Position numbers and translations under genes: made by a program. The notes beneath the pieces were generated by a model. It ran no database searches and was not told the origin of the DNA. It was given only the letters and a program-made list of their open reading frames with translations. DNA of 64,000 nt, from NCBI GenBank assembly GCA_942491575.1, contig CALOBT010000031.1:1178001-1242000 (forward strand), in the 5' to 3' direction. Shown in pieces: positions 42,564-51,623 of the stretch. This DNA is from CAZHNW01 sp942491575. GTDB taxonomy: Bacteria > Spirochaetota > UBA4802 > UBA5550. Positions within the stretch are counted from its first letter, which is position 1; every line of letters starts with the position of its first letter.

Positions 42564-43334
42564 TCAATTTTCCGGAAAGATGTGAACCTCCGGCCTTCCA
42601 TTGTAGATATTTCTTGATACAAATATTTCCGTACCGAGGTAGTGCGATAAAAGGGGTGCAGTGATTTTATCGGTACTTATGATATCCGCCAGCTGACCTT
42701 CCTGAAGAATTATCAATGAATCACATACCTGTGCCAGGAAACTGATATTGTTTGAAGCGATCACAATGTTTTTTAATCCACTGTTGACATAACGGTTCAT
42801 CTGTCTGATCAGAATTTTTATCTGGTCAGGGGCAAGATTAAATGACGGTTCATCAAGCAGCATTAGAGAAGATTCGCGGCAGAATTGACAGGCGATGTTT
42901 GCAAGTCTCTGTATTCCCCCCGGGAGATACTTCAAGGGAGTATTTCGATAGTTATCGAGTTTAAATACCTCAATGTATTTTTCAACCATCTGAAGATCAA
43001 GTTCTGCAAGAGGCTTGAGAACTTTTTTAAAAGGCATCCTGGCAAGCTGCAGGTAACTGCTGATGCTTTCATCAGTATTTAGAGGTTCCATATGTGTATT
43101 GAAGGAGACCAGCTTAATTAATTCTTTTTTCTGAATGTTTTTCAGGCTGTTATGATTTACTGTAACGTCTCCAATGAACGAAGAATGCCTTCCGGACAAG
43201 AGTTCAAGGATCAAAGATTTTCCGGACCCGGATTTTCCGATAATACCGGTTATTTCTCCCGGGGATAAATTGAAGGATACATTCTGAATAAAGGGATTTT
43301 TTATGGGATATGTAAGATGATTAACTTCTACCAC
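42564..43334 (-). CDS. divergent ABC transporter ATP-binding protein
   Basis: The 256-residue protein has an intact Walker A (GIIGKSGSGKSLILEL) and Walker B (SLMLLDEPS), but other ATPase motifs deviate: the signature LSGGQ reads LPGGIQR, the Q-loop region reads SFNTHMEPLNTDES without the Gln, and the H-loop His is replaced (VIASNNISFLAQ). Overall order resembles FecE/BtuD-type iron-siderophore ATPases. It could bind ATP with slow or no hydrolysis. It overlaps the upstream permease-like gene by seven bases; no periplasmic binding protein gene is near. Confidence 0.8.
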   Translation of the reverse strand: MVEVNHLTYPIKNPFIQNVSFNLSPGEITGIIGKSGSGKSLILELLSGRHSSFIGDVTVNHNSLKNIQKKELIKLVSFNTHMEPLNTDESISSYLQLARMPFKKVLKPLAELDLQMVEKYIEVFKLDNYRNTPLKYLPGGIQRLANIACQFCRESSLMLLDEPSFNLAPDQIKILIRQMNRYVNSGLKNIVIASNNISFLAQVCDSLIILQEGQLADIISTDKITAPLLSHYLGTEIFVSRNIYNGRPEVHIFPEN

Positions 43335-44194
43335 AGGTATACCTTCCTTTGATTCATCCTGAAAAAAGTATATGATGAGACCAGGGAGAGTAATATTACC
43401 AGAATACTTGTCTGGTGGACACTCATTATTAAGAACAGTTGTGTGATAATAACGATGAGCAGAAACGAATTGATAATATTAAGGGGATCTTCCCGGTTTC
43501 TAATTAACCAGTGTACCGAGCTCCCCAGAATTCCAATGGTCATAAGTGTTAGAATAATAAGTATGGATTCTATTATTATTGATGCAAAATAGACCGAATT
43601 AAAGTCTTCACGCAGCGAAGAGTAAAAGGTCTTGCCCTGGGTCAGGAGTCTAAATCCCGGATACAGCAGGGATGCCGGAATCGCCAGTATCAGTAATATA
43701 AGATACAGGACAATAAATCCTGAGATGGATATGTTTACTGTCTGCAGGGGCCCGGTTAAAATGTTCATCACTATTTCAGGGGGAATTTTCCAACGGAAAA
43801 TTATTACAAGGAAAATAAGAACGGCTATGCCGTTGATGAAAAAGCCTGCATGAAATATTTCGATGGAATAGGGATCTATAACATTTTTTGCAACCCATGT
43901 CAGGGCGATGGCAACCGGGATTAGCGTCAGCAATAACAGAAACCAGTTATCAACATGGAGTATAACCGGGGTCATAACAAGTGATAATACCGCCATTTCC
44001 CCGGTATGGATGGAATCTATCCTGTCCCTTCTTCCTGTTTTCTGGAGATAAACCAGGAGCAGGTAAAATATGGCTCCTCCGAGATAGATGAATATACTGG
44101 TGACGGGTACTCCAGTCAACATGTTGGATATAATAGTTGTGAAGCTGAGAAGCGTCAGCAGAGATGCGATGAATATACTTTTTTTATCCTGCAC
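43328..44194 (-). CDS. membrane protein, possible ABC permease
   Basis: The 288-residue protein has about eight or nine hydrophobic helices. No family is firmly recognised. The segment YPGFRLLTQGKTFYSSL followed by helices and GILGSSVHWLIRN lies where FecCD-type permeases have GxxxAxxLG and GFVGLIVPHxxR, so it may be a strongly diverged permease of that class (inference). Overlap with the ABC ATPase gene supports this. It lies 37 bases downstream of the TPR protein gene in the same direction. Confidence 0.5.
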   Translation of the reverse strand: MQDKKSIFIASLLTLLSFTTIISNMLTGVPVTSIFIYLGGAIFYLLLVYLQKTGRRDRIDSIHTGEMAVLSLVMTPVILHVDNWFLLLLTLIPVAIALTWVAKNVIDPYSIEIFHAGFFINGIAVLIFLVIIFRWKIPPEIVMNILTGPLQTVNISISGFIVLYLILLILAIPASLLYPGFRLLTQGKTFYSSLREDFNSVYFASIIIESILIILTLMTIGILGSSVHWLIRNREDPLNIINSFLLIVIITQLFLIMSVHQTSILVILLSLVSSYTFFRMNQRKVYLW

Positions 44195-44231
44195 GGGTTA
44201 TTCCGAATGCATCATGTACATGGAAATATGA

Positions 44232-45701
44232 TTACGGTGATTGCTCTGAGCCGTCACGTTCTTTGTTTTCATTTTCTATCTCTTTTTTAAGGCGGCTAAG
44301 CATTCTGCTTTTTTCTATTTCGGTATTGAATCCCGCACTATACTGATATTTTCGGATAATATCTTTTGCCTCTTCTTTTCTTCTGCTCATGGCATATGCC
44401 TTACATAGAAGTACGGCATCTTCAGGGGAGAGGGATATTGTTTTCAAGGCATCAATGGCTTTATCAAACTGACGCATGTGATAAAGGGATTTGCCAAGAA
44501 GCAGTGTCATCTCGAAACTTATGCCGTCTTCCTGAAATGCGTGTATAATTGTAATGGTCCGGCCATAACTCCTGTTTTTAAAATGATTCTTTGCAAGAAT
44601 TGTAAAGGCACGGTTATATTTGCTTTTTTTTCGTGAGTCGGGAGGAAGCATATCAAAGAGGCGGTCAAAGTAGGTTAGATATCGGGAGTCATCCTGGCGA
44701 TAGTAAATACTTCCGATCTGGTATATTATTTTGGGACTGCCCGGTTTTATTTTTCCTGCTTTTTTAAGTGCATTTAGCGCATCAGTGTATTTTTGCTGTT
44801 TTATGTTTGCCGCCGATAGAATCAGGAGGGGTTTCAGTTCTCCCCTTTTCATATCATGTGCTTTCTCCGCATAGGCAATGGCATTGCCGTAATCACCGGC
44901 TGCATAGGATGATTCCGCAATGCGGGTGGAAATCTGATAGACTGTTGATTTCCCTGAAAAGCTGAATTCGAAGGCCTTCAAAAAATGATCCCTGGCATAG
45001 CTGTATGATTTGTTGCGAAAATAAATATCCCCCAGCATAAGGTGAGCTTCCGCGTAGAAACTGATGCGGTTTACAACTTCACGGAGGTAACCTGCTGCGG
45101 AACTGTAGTCTTCCTTTCTATAATAAATGAGACTCATTTCAAATTTTGGCGCAAGAAAAGAATAATCGATACTCACAGCCTCCTGAAAATTTTTCATGGC
45201 TTCGTCGTATTTTCCTCTTTTTTTCAGGGCCACTCCCTTTTTGAAGGCGGCAATGGCTTCGACATTTTCCGACCAGAGAAATTTGTTTATCAGCTTTTCA
45301 ACCTTTTGCCTGGCGCTGGTATCCCGAATGGTAGACCACATTTTTTTACATACCCTGACAACCTCGTCAAGGTCTCCCCGCTGTTCCGCGAGGACGATCA
45401 GGTTCCAGAAGGAGTTTTTTCGGTATTTACGGGTAGTATTGTTCAGTTCCGCAGATTTGGTGAAATAGATCTCTGCCTGCTTGTAATTTTTCTGGATTTT
45501 TTCAATTTCTCCCAGGAAATAATATGAGTCGCCTTTCTCGTGTTTCTCGATTACCTTGAGAAACATCTCCTTCGCCTTGTCGTATTTTCTATAGACATAG
45601 TATGACTTCCCCTTTTCGTGATAATTCGCAAAAAGGGGCCCTGAAGCCGCTGCTGATACTAAAAATATTATGCAAAAATTTAAAAATATGCTCTTTTTCA
45701 T
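44232..45701 (-). CDS. secreted TPR-repeat protein
   Basis: The product is taken as 489 residues from the ATG that opens a signal peptide (MKKSIFLNFCIIFLVSAAAS, then GPLFA); the frame extends 32 residues further up without a better start. The mature part consists of about ten TPR units, e.g. YDKAKEMFLKVIEKHEKGDS, YKQAEIYFTKSAELN, SYARDHFLKAFEFSF and FDKAIDALKTISLSPEDAVL. It is probably periplasmic or surface-attached and a protein-interaction scaffold. It is first in a three-gene unit with the permease-like and ABC genes and divergent from murJ. Confidence 0.8.
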   Translation of the reverse strand: MKKSIFLNFCIIFLVSAAASGPLFANYHEKGKSYYVYRKYDKAKEMFLKVIEKHEKGDSYYFLGEIEKIQKNYKQAEIYFTKSAELNNTTRKYRKNSFWNLIVLAEQRGDLDEVVRVCKKMWSTIRDTSARQKVEKLINKFLWSENVEAIAAFKKGVALKKRGKYDEAMKNFQEAVSIDYSFLAPKFEMSLIYYRKEDYSSAAGYLREVVNRISFYAEAHLMLGDIYFRNKSYSYARDHFLKAFEFSFSGKSTVYQISTRIAESSYAAGDYGNAIAYAEKAHDMKRGELKPLLILSAANIKQQKYTDALNALKKAGKIKPGSPKIIYQIGSIYYRQDDSRYLTYFDRLFDMLPPDSRKKSKYNRAFTILAKNHFKNRSYGRTITIIHAFQEDGISFEMTLLLGKSLYHMRQFDKAIDALKTISLSPEDAVLLCKAYAMSRRKEEAKDIIRKYQYSAGFNTEIEKSRMLSRLKKEIENENKERDGSEQSP

Positions 45702-45821
45702 GTCCGGTAATATATCCTGCTGGTGACCAGGCGTAATATCGATGCTGCGCCTGTGGTATTGTTCTTGATTTATTGACCGGTGAATGACATTTGTCAAGAT
45801 ATTTTAACCACAGGTTGTTAT

Positions 45822-47378
45822 ATGAGTTCAATACTACGATCCACCGGCATTGTCGCCGGTTCTACATTTATCAGCAGAATTATGGGATTTTTGCGTGATA
45901 TGCTCATGGCGGCGGTTTTCGGCGCCAGCGGCAGGACTGATGCCTTTTTCGTTGCCTTCAGAATACCGAATCTGTTCAGGCGTTTTGTTGCCGAGGGGGC
46001 CCTCACCATATCATTTATACCTGTATATACTGAATACCTGGTCAAAGAGGGGGAAAAGGAAGCCCTTGAGGTGGCACAGAAGACCCTCACACTGCTTCTG
46101 ATCCTCCTGGTGGCCCTTGTATCCCTTGGAGAGGTCTTTTCCCCGGAAATTGTACGGCTTTTTGCCCTGGGCTTCACGGACCAGGGGATTCTAGGTCTTG
46201 CCGTCGATTTGAACCGGATGATGTTTCCCTACCTGATGATGGTCAGTCTCGTTGCCTTCTCTATGGGAGTCTTGAATTCACATAAATATTTTTTCGCCCC
46301 GGCATTTGCACCGGTACTGCTTAATCTTGGAATGATTGCGGGTATCCTCCTGTTTTCCCGTCTTTTTGCAGAACCCCTCCATGGAGTCGCTGTTGGGGTA
46401 CTCGTCGGGGGAGTGCTCCAGGTTCTGCTGCAGATTCCGTACCTGGTGAAAACCGGATTCAAAATGAAAATCAGCCTCGACATGAAACACCCCGGGATAA
46501 AAAAAATATTCCGTATGCTGGGGCCGGCACTTTTCGGCATGATGGTTTACCAGATAAATATTCTTATAAATACAGTACTTGCGTCTTTTTTGAAGGAAGG
46601 AAGTATTTCATACCTCTACTACACTGACCGATTGACAGAACTTGTCCAGGGAGTATTTATTGTATCAATAGGGAATGTAATACTCCCGGAGATGTCACAG
46701 ATGAGCGCTGTAAAGGACTATGATCGTCTCAAGGAGCTCTACGTCACCTCGCTCAGGAGCGCCCTTTTCCTGGCGATTCCCGCGGCAGTGGCTCTGATGG
46801 CGGTGGGACTCCCCATTATATCGGTAATTTTCATGCATGGAAGTTTTACTCCCGATGATGCCGTAATGACCAACAGGGCGCTTTTTTATGCTGCGGCAGG
46901 TATTGCATCGGTTTCAGTGATGCGACTGACAACTCCCACTTTTTATTCGCTGCAGGATACGAAGACCCCGGTAAAGGCGGCACTGGTTGCGCTGATGTTA
47001 AACGCCGGGCTTGGCTATTACCTGATGCATACATCACTCCAGCACGCGGGGCTGACCCTGGCCCTTACAATTTCCTCCACGGTGCAGATGCTGATACTGG
47101 TTGTTGTATTGAGAAGGCGAGTCGGTACGATAGGGTTCCGCAGGATTTTGAAGCCCCTGATGAAATATCTTTTTGCATCCGGACTTATGCTGGGGACGGT
47201 GCTTTTTATTTCAATGCAGATCAACTGGCTAGAGGTAACACTTGCACTGCGTATTCTGGTTCTCTGCGGTATAATATCAGCCGGCGGGGCGGTCTACGGT
47301 GTTGCCTGTATCGTGCTGAAGGTTGATGAAGCGGTGTTTATTGTGAGGAAGTTAAGACCCCCCCAAACCCCCCGGTAG
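45822..47378 (+). CDS. murJ: lipid II flippase MurJ
   Basis: The 518-residue membrane protein has the MurJ start LRSTGIVAGSTFISRIMGFL RD-type region with R-I-x-G-F-x-R-D, the conserved SGRTDAFFVAFRIPNLFRRF and FVAEGALTISFIPVYTEYL, and about 14 helices. It moves the cell-wall precursor lipid II across the inner membrane. A longer frame starts at 45780, but the ATG at 45822 matches the family start. The last residues (RPPQTPR) are coded by a C-rich repeat that seems to have run into the gene end. Confidence 0.92.
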   Translation: MSSILRSTGIVAGSTFISRIMGFLRDMLMAAVFGASGRTDAFFVAFRIPNLFRRFVAEGALTISFIPVYTEYLVKEGEKEALEVAQKTLTLLLILLVALVSLGEVFSPEIVRLFALGFTDQGILGLAVDLNRMMFPYLMMVSLVAFSMGVLNSHKYFFAPAFAPVLLNLGMIAGILLFSRLFAEPLHGVAVGVLVGGVLQVLLQIPYLVKTGFKMKISLDMKHPGIKKIFRMLGPALFGMMVYQINILINTVLASFLKEGSISYLYYTDRLTELVQGVFIVSIGNVILPEMSQMSAVKDYDRLKELYVTSLRSALFLAIPAAVALMAVGLPIISVIFMHGSFTPDDAVMTNRALFYAAAGIASVSVMRLTTPTFYSLQDTKTPVKAALVALMLNAGLGYYLMHTSLQHAGLTLALTISSTVQMLILVVVLRRRVGTIGFRRILKPLMKYLFASGLMLGTVLFISMQINWLEVTLALRILVLCGIISAGGAVYGVACIVLKVDEAVFIVRKLRPPQTPR

Positions 47379-47437
47379 TGAGAGTAATTCTTTTCTGACT
47401 CCAGTAAAGGCCCCCCACCCCCCGGAGGGGGGCTTAA
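47346..47437. repeat. C/G-rich hairpin repeat, copy 1
   Basis: Two C-runs (CCCCCCCAAACCCCCCGG and GGCCCCCCACCCCCCGG) and a hairpin GCCCCCC/GGGGGGC (about 47410-47435) lie between the convergent genes murJ and the GMC oxidoreductase. The same words recur at 49708-49748. It may act as a two-way terminator or a small extragenic element. Confidence 0.6.
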
Positions 47438-47444
47438 AGATGCT

Positions 47445-48995
47445 TTACATTTCATCAGTCGCCTTAAGCGCCAGGGCCGCAATGGTAAGACTCGGATTCA
47501 CTGACCCTCCCGCCGGCATTGAACTGCCGTCGATTACATAAAGATTATCCATTCCATGAACTTTGCAGTTTTCATCGACTACAGAGGTTTCCGCATCACT
47601 GCCCATACGGCAGGTTCCCAGTGCGTGGGAGAATGTTTCAATGGGCATGGTGTAGAACATCAGGGCTCCAGCCTTGCGAAGTATTTTTTTTGCCTTTTTA
47701 TACAGGGAATCCCGGACCTCGATATCACGTTTCGTATACCGGTGATGAATTTTCATCAGGGGCATTCCGAACTGGTCCTTTTCTGTTTCGTCGGCATAGA
47801 CACGGTTCTCGAAACGCGGCATGTCTTCGGCGATGACCAGCAGATTGATGAGAAAATCAGAAACAAAGGCGGCAATATTTTTAAGCCCGAAGGGGGAATT
47901 CGCCTTGATGACTCCCTTGCCGATACTGGAAACATCCTGGATCATGCCCCAGGTACCTGCGGGATTTTCTTCTGACTCGGAATCGCCGTGGTAGAAATCA
48001 GGGATGCCGATCTGTTTCTGCAGTGTCTTCTCTGGATTCGAACGAGTTGGAAAAATTCCCGCAACAACTCCATTGCTGTGACGCATCAGGTGACGGCCAA
48101 TGTTTTTATTTCCCGTCACTTTATCTATCCCTGAAGAAAGAAGAAGGTGAGGGGAAGAGAGGGCTCCCGCTGCAACAATTATCCGGTCTGCGGTTAAGTG
48201 ATTTTTTTCACCCGTTGACTGATTAACAGTAAGTACACCCGTTGCCTTTTTGTTATCTGTAGTAATCTCAGTTACACGGGTGTCGGTGAGGATTTCTGTT
48301 CCTGAATTTTCTGCCTCTGGCATGACTACAACGGCGAGGTCATTTTTTGCCTCTATCTTGCAGAGGTAGTGGTCACAGGTGGAACAGAGGATACATTTTT
48401 CCTTTCCGTATTTGCCGCTGAAATTAATTGCCATGGGAAGGAAAAACGGATGCAGGCCGAGTTTTTCCGATGCATGCCAGATTTTTTTTGATGGCTTCGA
48501 TAAAACCCGGCTCGGTTCATGGAGGTAATCGTCTTTTTTCGGCGGTTCGGTGATATCCTTTCCGCGGATGCCGGCGATGCCTAGGATTTCTTCCGCCCTG
48601 TCATAGTAGGGCTCCAGTTTCTTGTAGCCATAGGGCCAGGCGCAGGAGATGTCCCGATCTTTTGAGTCTGCCTTGGGGGCGCCGAGAAAATCCTCTTCGC
48701 GCATTCTGAAGGAAACACCGCCGTAGAGGGTTGACATGCCGCCTACGGTATCGTCTGCCCACTCTTCCTTTAAACTTCCTTTTTTCTGATCAACATAGAA
48801 GGGGACCTTACTACGGTAGAGGTGGTCCTTCAGGTGAAGGGCTTCTTCATCCCAGCAGGAGTCATCGCGTTTAGGCCAGACTCCACGTTCGATGACAAGC
48901 ACGGAATGGCCCTTTTGTGACAGGTTCAGCGCGGAGAGTGCACCGCCGAAACCGCTTCCTATAACAATATAATCGTAATGATTTTTAGATGGCAT
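47445..48995 (-). CDS. GMC-family FAD-dependent oxidoreductase
   Basis: The 516-residue protein begins with the FAD motif YIVIGSGFGGALSALNLSQK, has the substrate-loop region TVGGMSTLYGGVSFRM, a second FAD segment IIVAAGALSSPHLLLSSG, and the GMC C-terminal signature ending VIDGSSMPAGGSVNPSLTIA. CILCSTCDHYLC (about residues 195-206) is a Cys cluster of unknown role that some relatives share. It oxidises an alcohol, possibly a sterol, sugar or fatty alcohol. The neighbouring genes give no pathway. Confidence 0.88.
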   Translation of the reverse strand: MPSKNHYDYIVIGSGFGGALSALNLSQKGHSVLVIERGVWPKRDDSCWDEEALHLKDHLYRSKVPFYVDQKKGSLKEEWADDTVGGMSTLYGGVSFRMREEDFLGAPKADSKDRDISCAWPYGYKKLEPYYDRAEEILGIAGIRGKDITEPPKKDDYLHEPSRVLSKPSKKIWHASEKLGLHPFFLPMAINFSGKYGKEKCILCSTCDHYLCKIEAKNDLAVVVMPEAENSGTEILTDTRVTEITTDNKKATGVLTVNQSTGEKNHLTADRIIVAAGALSSPHLLLSSGIDKVTGNKNIGRHLMRHSNGVVAGIFPTRSNPEKTLQKQIGIPDFYHGDSESEENPAGTWGMIQDVSSIGKGVIKANSPFGLKNIAAFVSDFLINLLVIAEDMPRFENRVYADETEKDQFGMPLMKIHHRYTKRDIEVRDSLYKKAKKILRKAGALMFYTMPIETFSHALGTCRMGSDAETSVVDENCKVHGMDNLYVIDGSSMPAGGSVNPSLTIAALALKATDEM

Positions 48996-49063
48996 TGGTT
49001 AACTCCAGAATTGGATATATCGGCAGGTGACACTGGTCAATGTCACCTGCGGGGAAATTCAAA

Positions 49064-49561
49064 TTATACAAAGGGCCAGACGGCTTCCTGGTATGCCCGA
49101 ATCAGAAGAATCAGGTACGAGCCCCCCTCAAGAACCCAGGTCCACGCCTGCTCATAGGTGCCCTTGAAGCTGACCCAGCCGTAAGCTCCGGTATCGGCCC
49201 AGAGACTGAATGTGTAGCGTTTTGGCGTGAAGGGAAGAAATAAGGGGAGTCCTACACTGCTGGGAAGGTCGGAGAGGAAGTGAAACACCAGGCTCACCAC
49301 CGTCAGGCTCGCCCATGCGGCGCTGAAGGGGAGGAGGAGCAGCCCCATGAGTGCTACAAAAAAGAATGAATGCGACCATGTGCAGTGAAATGCTTTGGGG
49401 GCCCATCCCAGCATAATGGGAATGGCGTCAAGATTAGGAAGCTGTGTTGCGATAAGTGTAACCGCCATTGCCTCCATTGAAAAGGCGTCAACCTGTCCGC
49501 CGGTGAGTTCCGGCGCAAAGGAAGCTATTGTTAATGCTACGGCGTAATGTCCTGCCTGCAT
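49064..49561 (-). CDS. DUF457/YdjM-like membrane metal-dependent hydrolase homologue
   Basis: The 165-residue protein has about four hydrophobic helices and the pattern of this family: an N-terminal His in MQAGHYAVAL, PNLDAIPIMLG, HCTWSHSFFFVALMGLLLLP and FHFLSDLPSSVGLPLFLPF, in which His and Asp residues may bind a metal at the membrane face. Function in the family is not settled. It is transcribed towards the GMC gene, 68 bases before it, and may be in one operon. Confidence 0.75.
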   Translation of the reverse strand: MQAGHYAVALTIASFAPELTGGQVDAFSMEAMAVTLIATQLPNLDAIPIMLGWAPKAFHCTWSHSFFFVALMGLLLLPFSAAWASLTVVSLVFHFLSDLPSSVGLPLFLPFTPKRYTFSLWADTGAYGWVSFKGTYEQAWTWVLEGGSYLILLIRAYQEAVWPFV

Positions 49562-49971
49562 GATGTCCTCCGGGAATAATTGTTTTAAATCATCAGTTTA
49601 AAAAATTTTATTTATCTTAATTAAAGCTAGTGATTTCTTTAAAAAATGTCAACATCCGACATATCCCGCTGAGGGCCTTTTAAATCAAGGTTTTTTTTGA
49701 AAAAGCGGTATCCCCCTGGCCCTCCAAACCCCCCGGGGGGGGGGCTTAAGGACTCTTTTCGGGATTCCTAATTTATTAAGCCCTCACCCCTGCCCCTCTC
49801 CCAAAAGTGAATTACTTGTTTTTTATATGTTTGTTCCGGGGAGAGGGGTCTCCGTTAAGGGGATAAGGGGGATGGTTGTCACCGGAAGGTAATTTTGTTG
49901 AATTAAATTTGACTTCATCTGATATTTTTGATAATATGACCATTATTATATGACTATGTTGAGGTGTGCCC
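49562..49971. other. gap with C/G-rich repeats, no gene
   Basis: The left part is AT-rich. Then follow a C/G-rich repeat (49708-49748) and a ten-base inverted repeat (CCCCTCTCCC at 49793-49802 with GGGAGAGGGG at 49838-49847). No open frame is credible. It borders the toxin-antitoxin island. Confidence 0.5.
49708..49748. repeat. C/G-rich hairpin repeat, copy 2
   Basis: Contains CCAAACCCCCCGG as in copy 1 and a long G-run ending in GGGGCTTAAG, as copy 1 ends GGGGCTTAAA. It can fold on itself. Confidence 0.6.
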
Positions 49972-50205
49972 GTGAAAATATCAGCTGCAGAATTCAAAAC
50001 GAAATGCCTTAAGATTATGGACCAGGTAAATGCCTATCATGAAGAAGTAATAATTACCAAATATGGGAAGCCTGTGGCCAAATTGATCCCTTACAGTAAA
50101 AAACAGAGTAAGTCATTATATGGGTATATGAAAGATTCTGTTTCTATTGATGGAGATATTATAGAGCCAATTGGTGAAGTTTGGGACGCAGACAGGCAGG
50201 ATTGA
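49972..50205 (+). CDS. Phd/YefM-family antitoxin
   Basis: The 77-residue product starts MKISAAEFKTKCLKIMDQV, the typical Phd/YefM DNA-binding start, followed by YHEEVIITKYGKPVAKLIPY. It should repress its own operon and neutralise the PIN toxin behind it, which starts three bases after its stop. Two GTG starts are possible (49966 and 49972); GAGGTG upstream fits the second. Confidence 0.88.
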   Translation: MKISAAEFKTKCLKIMDQVNAYHEEVIITKYGKPVAKLIPYSKKQSKSLYGYMKDSVSIDGDIIEPIGEVWDADRQD

Positions 50206-50207
50206 TA

Positions 50208-50624
50208 ATGTTGATACTTGATACTCATGTCTGGGTCTGGCTTATAAATGGTGATGAGAAGATAAAAAATGCAGGTTATTTGCCTTATATCAATAAAGCA
50301 GTCAAGAGTCATGGTCTTGTTATTTCGGCAATCAGCACCTGGGAAGTGGCAATGCTTGTGGCAAAGGAGCGTATTGTCTTATCAGAAAATACGCTGGACT
50401 GGATTAACAATGCCTCTTCTGCTCCCGGAATGAGTATTTACCCACTCTCTCCTGAAGTTGCCTGTGAAAGCACCATGCTGCCGGGGGAATTTCATGGTGA
50501 TCCCGCTGATCGGATTATTGCAGCAACAGCAAGGGTTCTCAATGGTACCCTGCTTACCTTTGATAAACAAATACTGAAATATGCTAAGAAAGGGTATATA
50601 AATATTATTGAACCCGGGGTATGA
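50208..50624 (+). CDS. PIN-domain toxin (VapC-like ribonuclease)
   Basis: The 138-residue protein has the PIN acidic residues: LILDTHVWVWLI at the start, the Glu in ISTWEVAML, and the DPADRIIAATA stretch, with FDKQI at the end. Such toxins cut tRNA or other RNA using magnesium. A longer frame starts at 50181, but the ATG at 50208 fits the family. Forms a type II toxin-antitoxin pair with the preceding gene. Confidence 0.88.
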   Translation: MLILDTHVWVWLINGDEKIKNAGYLPYINKAVKSHGLVISAISTWEVAMLVAKERIVLSENTLDWINNASSAPGMSIYPLSPEVACESTMLPGEFHGDPADRIIAATARVLNGTLLTFDKQILKYAKKGYINIIEPGV

Positions 50625-50753
50625 TTGTGAATATATCTGTGGTTACGTTTCTAAGAGGATTGTAGGTATCGATGTGTATCTCACCGGTATTTAGAAGTTC
50701 CCAGGATTGTCAGGTTCTGTTTAATCCAGCTGAATATCTTTTTTATTTAAACA

Positions 50754-50782
50754 TTGACGTTCGTTAATGCGTACGTTATATT
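50754..50782 (+). promoter_or_regulatory. putative promoter of the yefM/yoeB pair
   Basis: TTGACG (50754-50759), 17 bases, TATATT (50777-50782). The spacer contains partly symmetric ACGTTCGTTAATGCGTACGT, a possible operator for the antitoxin. The start codon is at 50800 with GAGG before it. Confidence 0.5.
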
Positions 50783-50799
50783 GTTTGTGCGAGGCCAAT

Positions 50800-51042
50800 A
50801 TGAAAACAATAAACGCTACAAAAGCACGGGAAAATCTATATCGTTTGATTGATGAAACAAACTCTTCCCACGAACCAGTGCATATTACTGGTAAAAGGAC
50901 CAGTGCTGTGTTAATTTCTGAAGATGACTGGAGGGCCATTCAGGAAACCCTTTTTCTTGTTTCGATTCCTGAGATGAGAGAATCTATCAGGGAAGGTCTG
51001 GAAACACCGGTACCGGAATGTTCTGAGGAACTTGATTGGTGA
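50800..51042 (+). CDS. yefM: YefM-family antitoxin
   Basis: The 80-residue protein starts MKTINATKARENLYRLIDET and continues HEPVHITGKRTSAVLISEDD and WRAIQETLFL, the characteristic YefM sequence. The unrelated 11 residues in front of this ATG are not needed. It overlaps the YoeB gene by four bases. It binds YoeB and represses the operon. Confidence 0.92.
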   Translation: MKTINATKARENLYRLIDETNSSHEPVHITGKRTSAVLISEDDWRAIQETLFLVSIPEMRESIREGLETPVPECSEELDW

Positions 51043-51302
51043 ATTATAAACTTGTTTACACAAAACAGGCGCAGAAGGACGCAAAAAAATTAAGCAAATC
51101 AGGACTAAAGGAAAAGGCAAAAATATTATTGGAAGTTCTTTCTGATGATCCTTTCAAATCTCCACCCCCGTTTGAAAAACTTGTGGGAGATCTCTCCGGG
51201 GCTTATTCCCGGAGGATAAATATCCAACATAGACTTGTGTATCAGGTTTTGGAAGATGATAAAATAGTTAAGGTTATCAGGATGTGGACACATTACGAGT
51301 AA
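51039..51302 (+). CDS. yoeB: YoeB/Txe-family toxin
   Basis: The 87-residue protein has the RelE-fold Txe/YoeB sequence: KLVYTKQAQKDAKKLSKSGL, DPFKSPPPFEKLVGDLSGAY, SRRINIQHRLVYQV and VIRMWTHYE with the C-terminal His-Tyr typical of YoeB. It cuts mRNA at the ribosome. The start is GTG inside the last codons of yefM. Confidence 0.92.
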   Translation: MNYKLVYTKQAQKDAKKLSKSGLKEKAKILLEVLSDDPFKSPPPFEKLVGDLSGAYSRRINIQHRLVYQVLEDDKIVKVIRMWTHYE

Positions 51303-51410
51303 AGAAACTAATGAGGGGATTCGAAAATATTCGGAGATGTGGGAAATATTTTCAGGAGCGGAAGTCTAAGGTAGCAACTTAATTACTCTTTCTCTTGAAA
51401 AATTCAATTA

Positions 51411-51623
51411 CTAAGAAATAATTTCTTCAAAAGAACTAAATTTAGCGTTACCTAGGGTTTCTTTTTTTTCGAATTCTTCAATGGCTTCTTTATCTTTAAT
51501 ATCTTCATAAAGTTCAATTAAAGATTTTTTCAGCAATGCTGAAGTATCACATTGATAGTATTCTTTTAAGAAATTTAAAAGTTTTTCTTCTTTTGTGTTT
51601 AATCTTATTGATGTTACTCCCAT
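51411..51623 (-). CDS. ribbon-helix-helix antitoxin-like protein
   Basis: The 70-residue protein begins TSIRLNTKEEKLLNFLKEYY, a ribbon-helix-helix DNA-binding start, and ends with an acidic tail (EAIEEFEKKE). It is the second gene of the pair, behind the RelE-like toxin and overlapping it by ten bases, the reverse of the usual order. It probably neutralises that toxin. Confidence 0.8.
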   Translation of the reverse strand: MGVTSIRLNTKEEKLLNFLKEYYQCDTSALLKKSLIELYEDIKDKEAIEEFEKKETLGNAKFSSFEEIIS

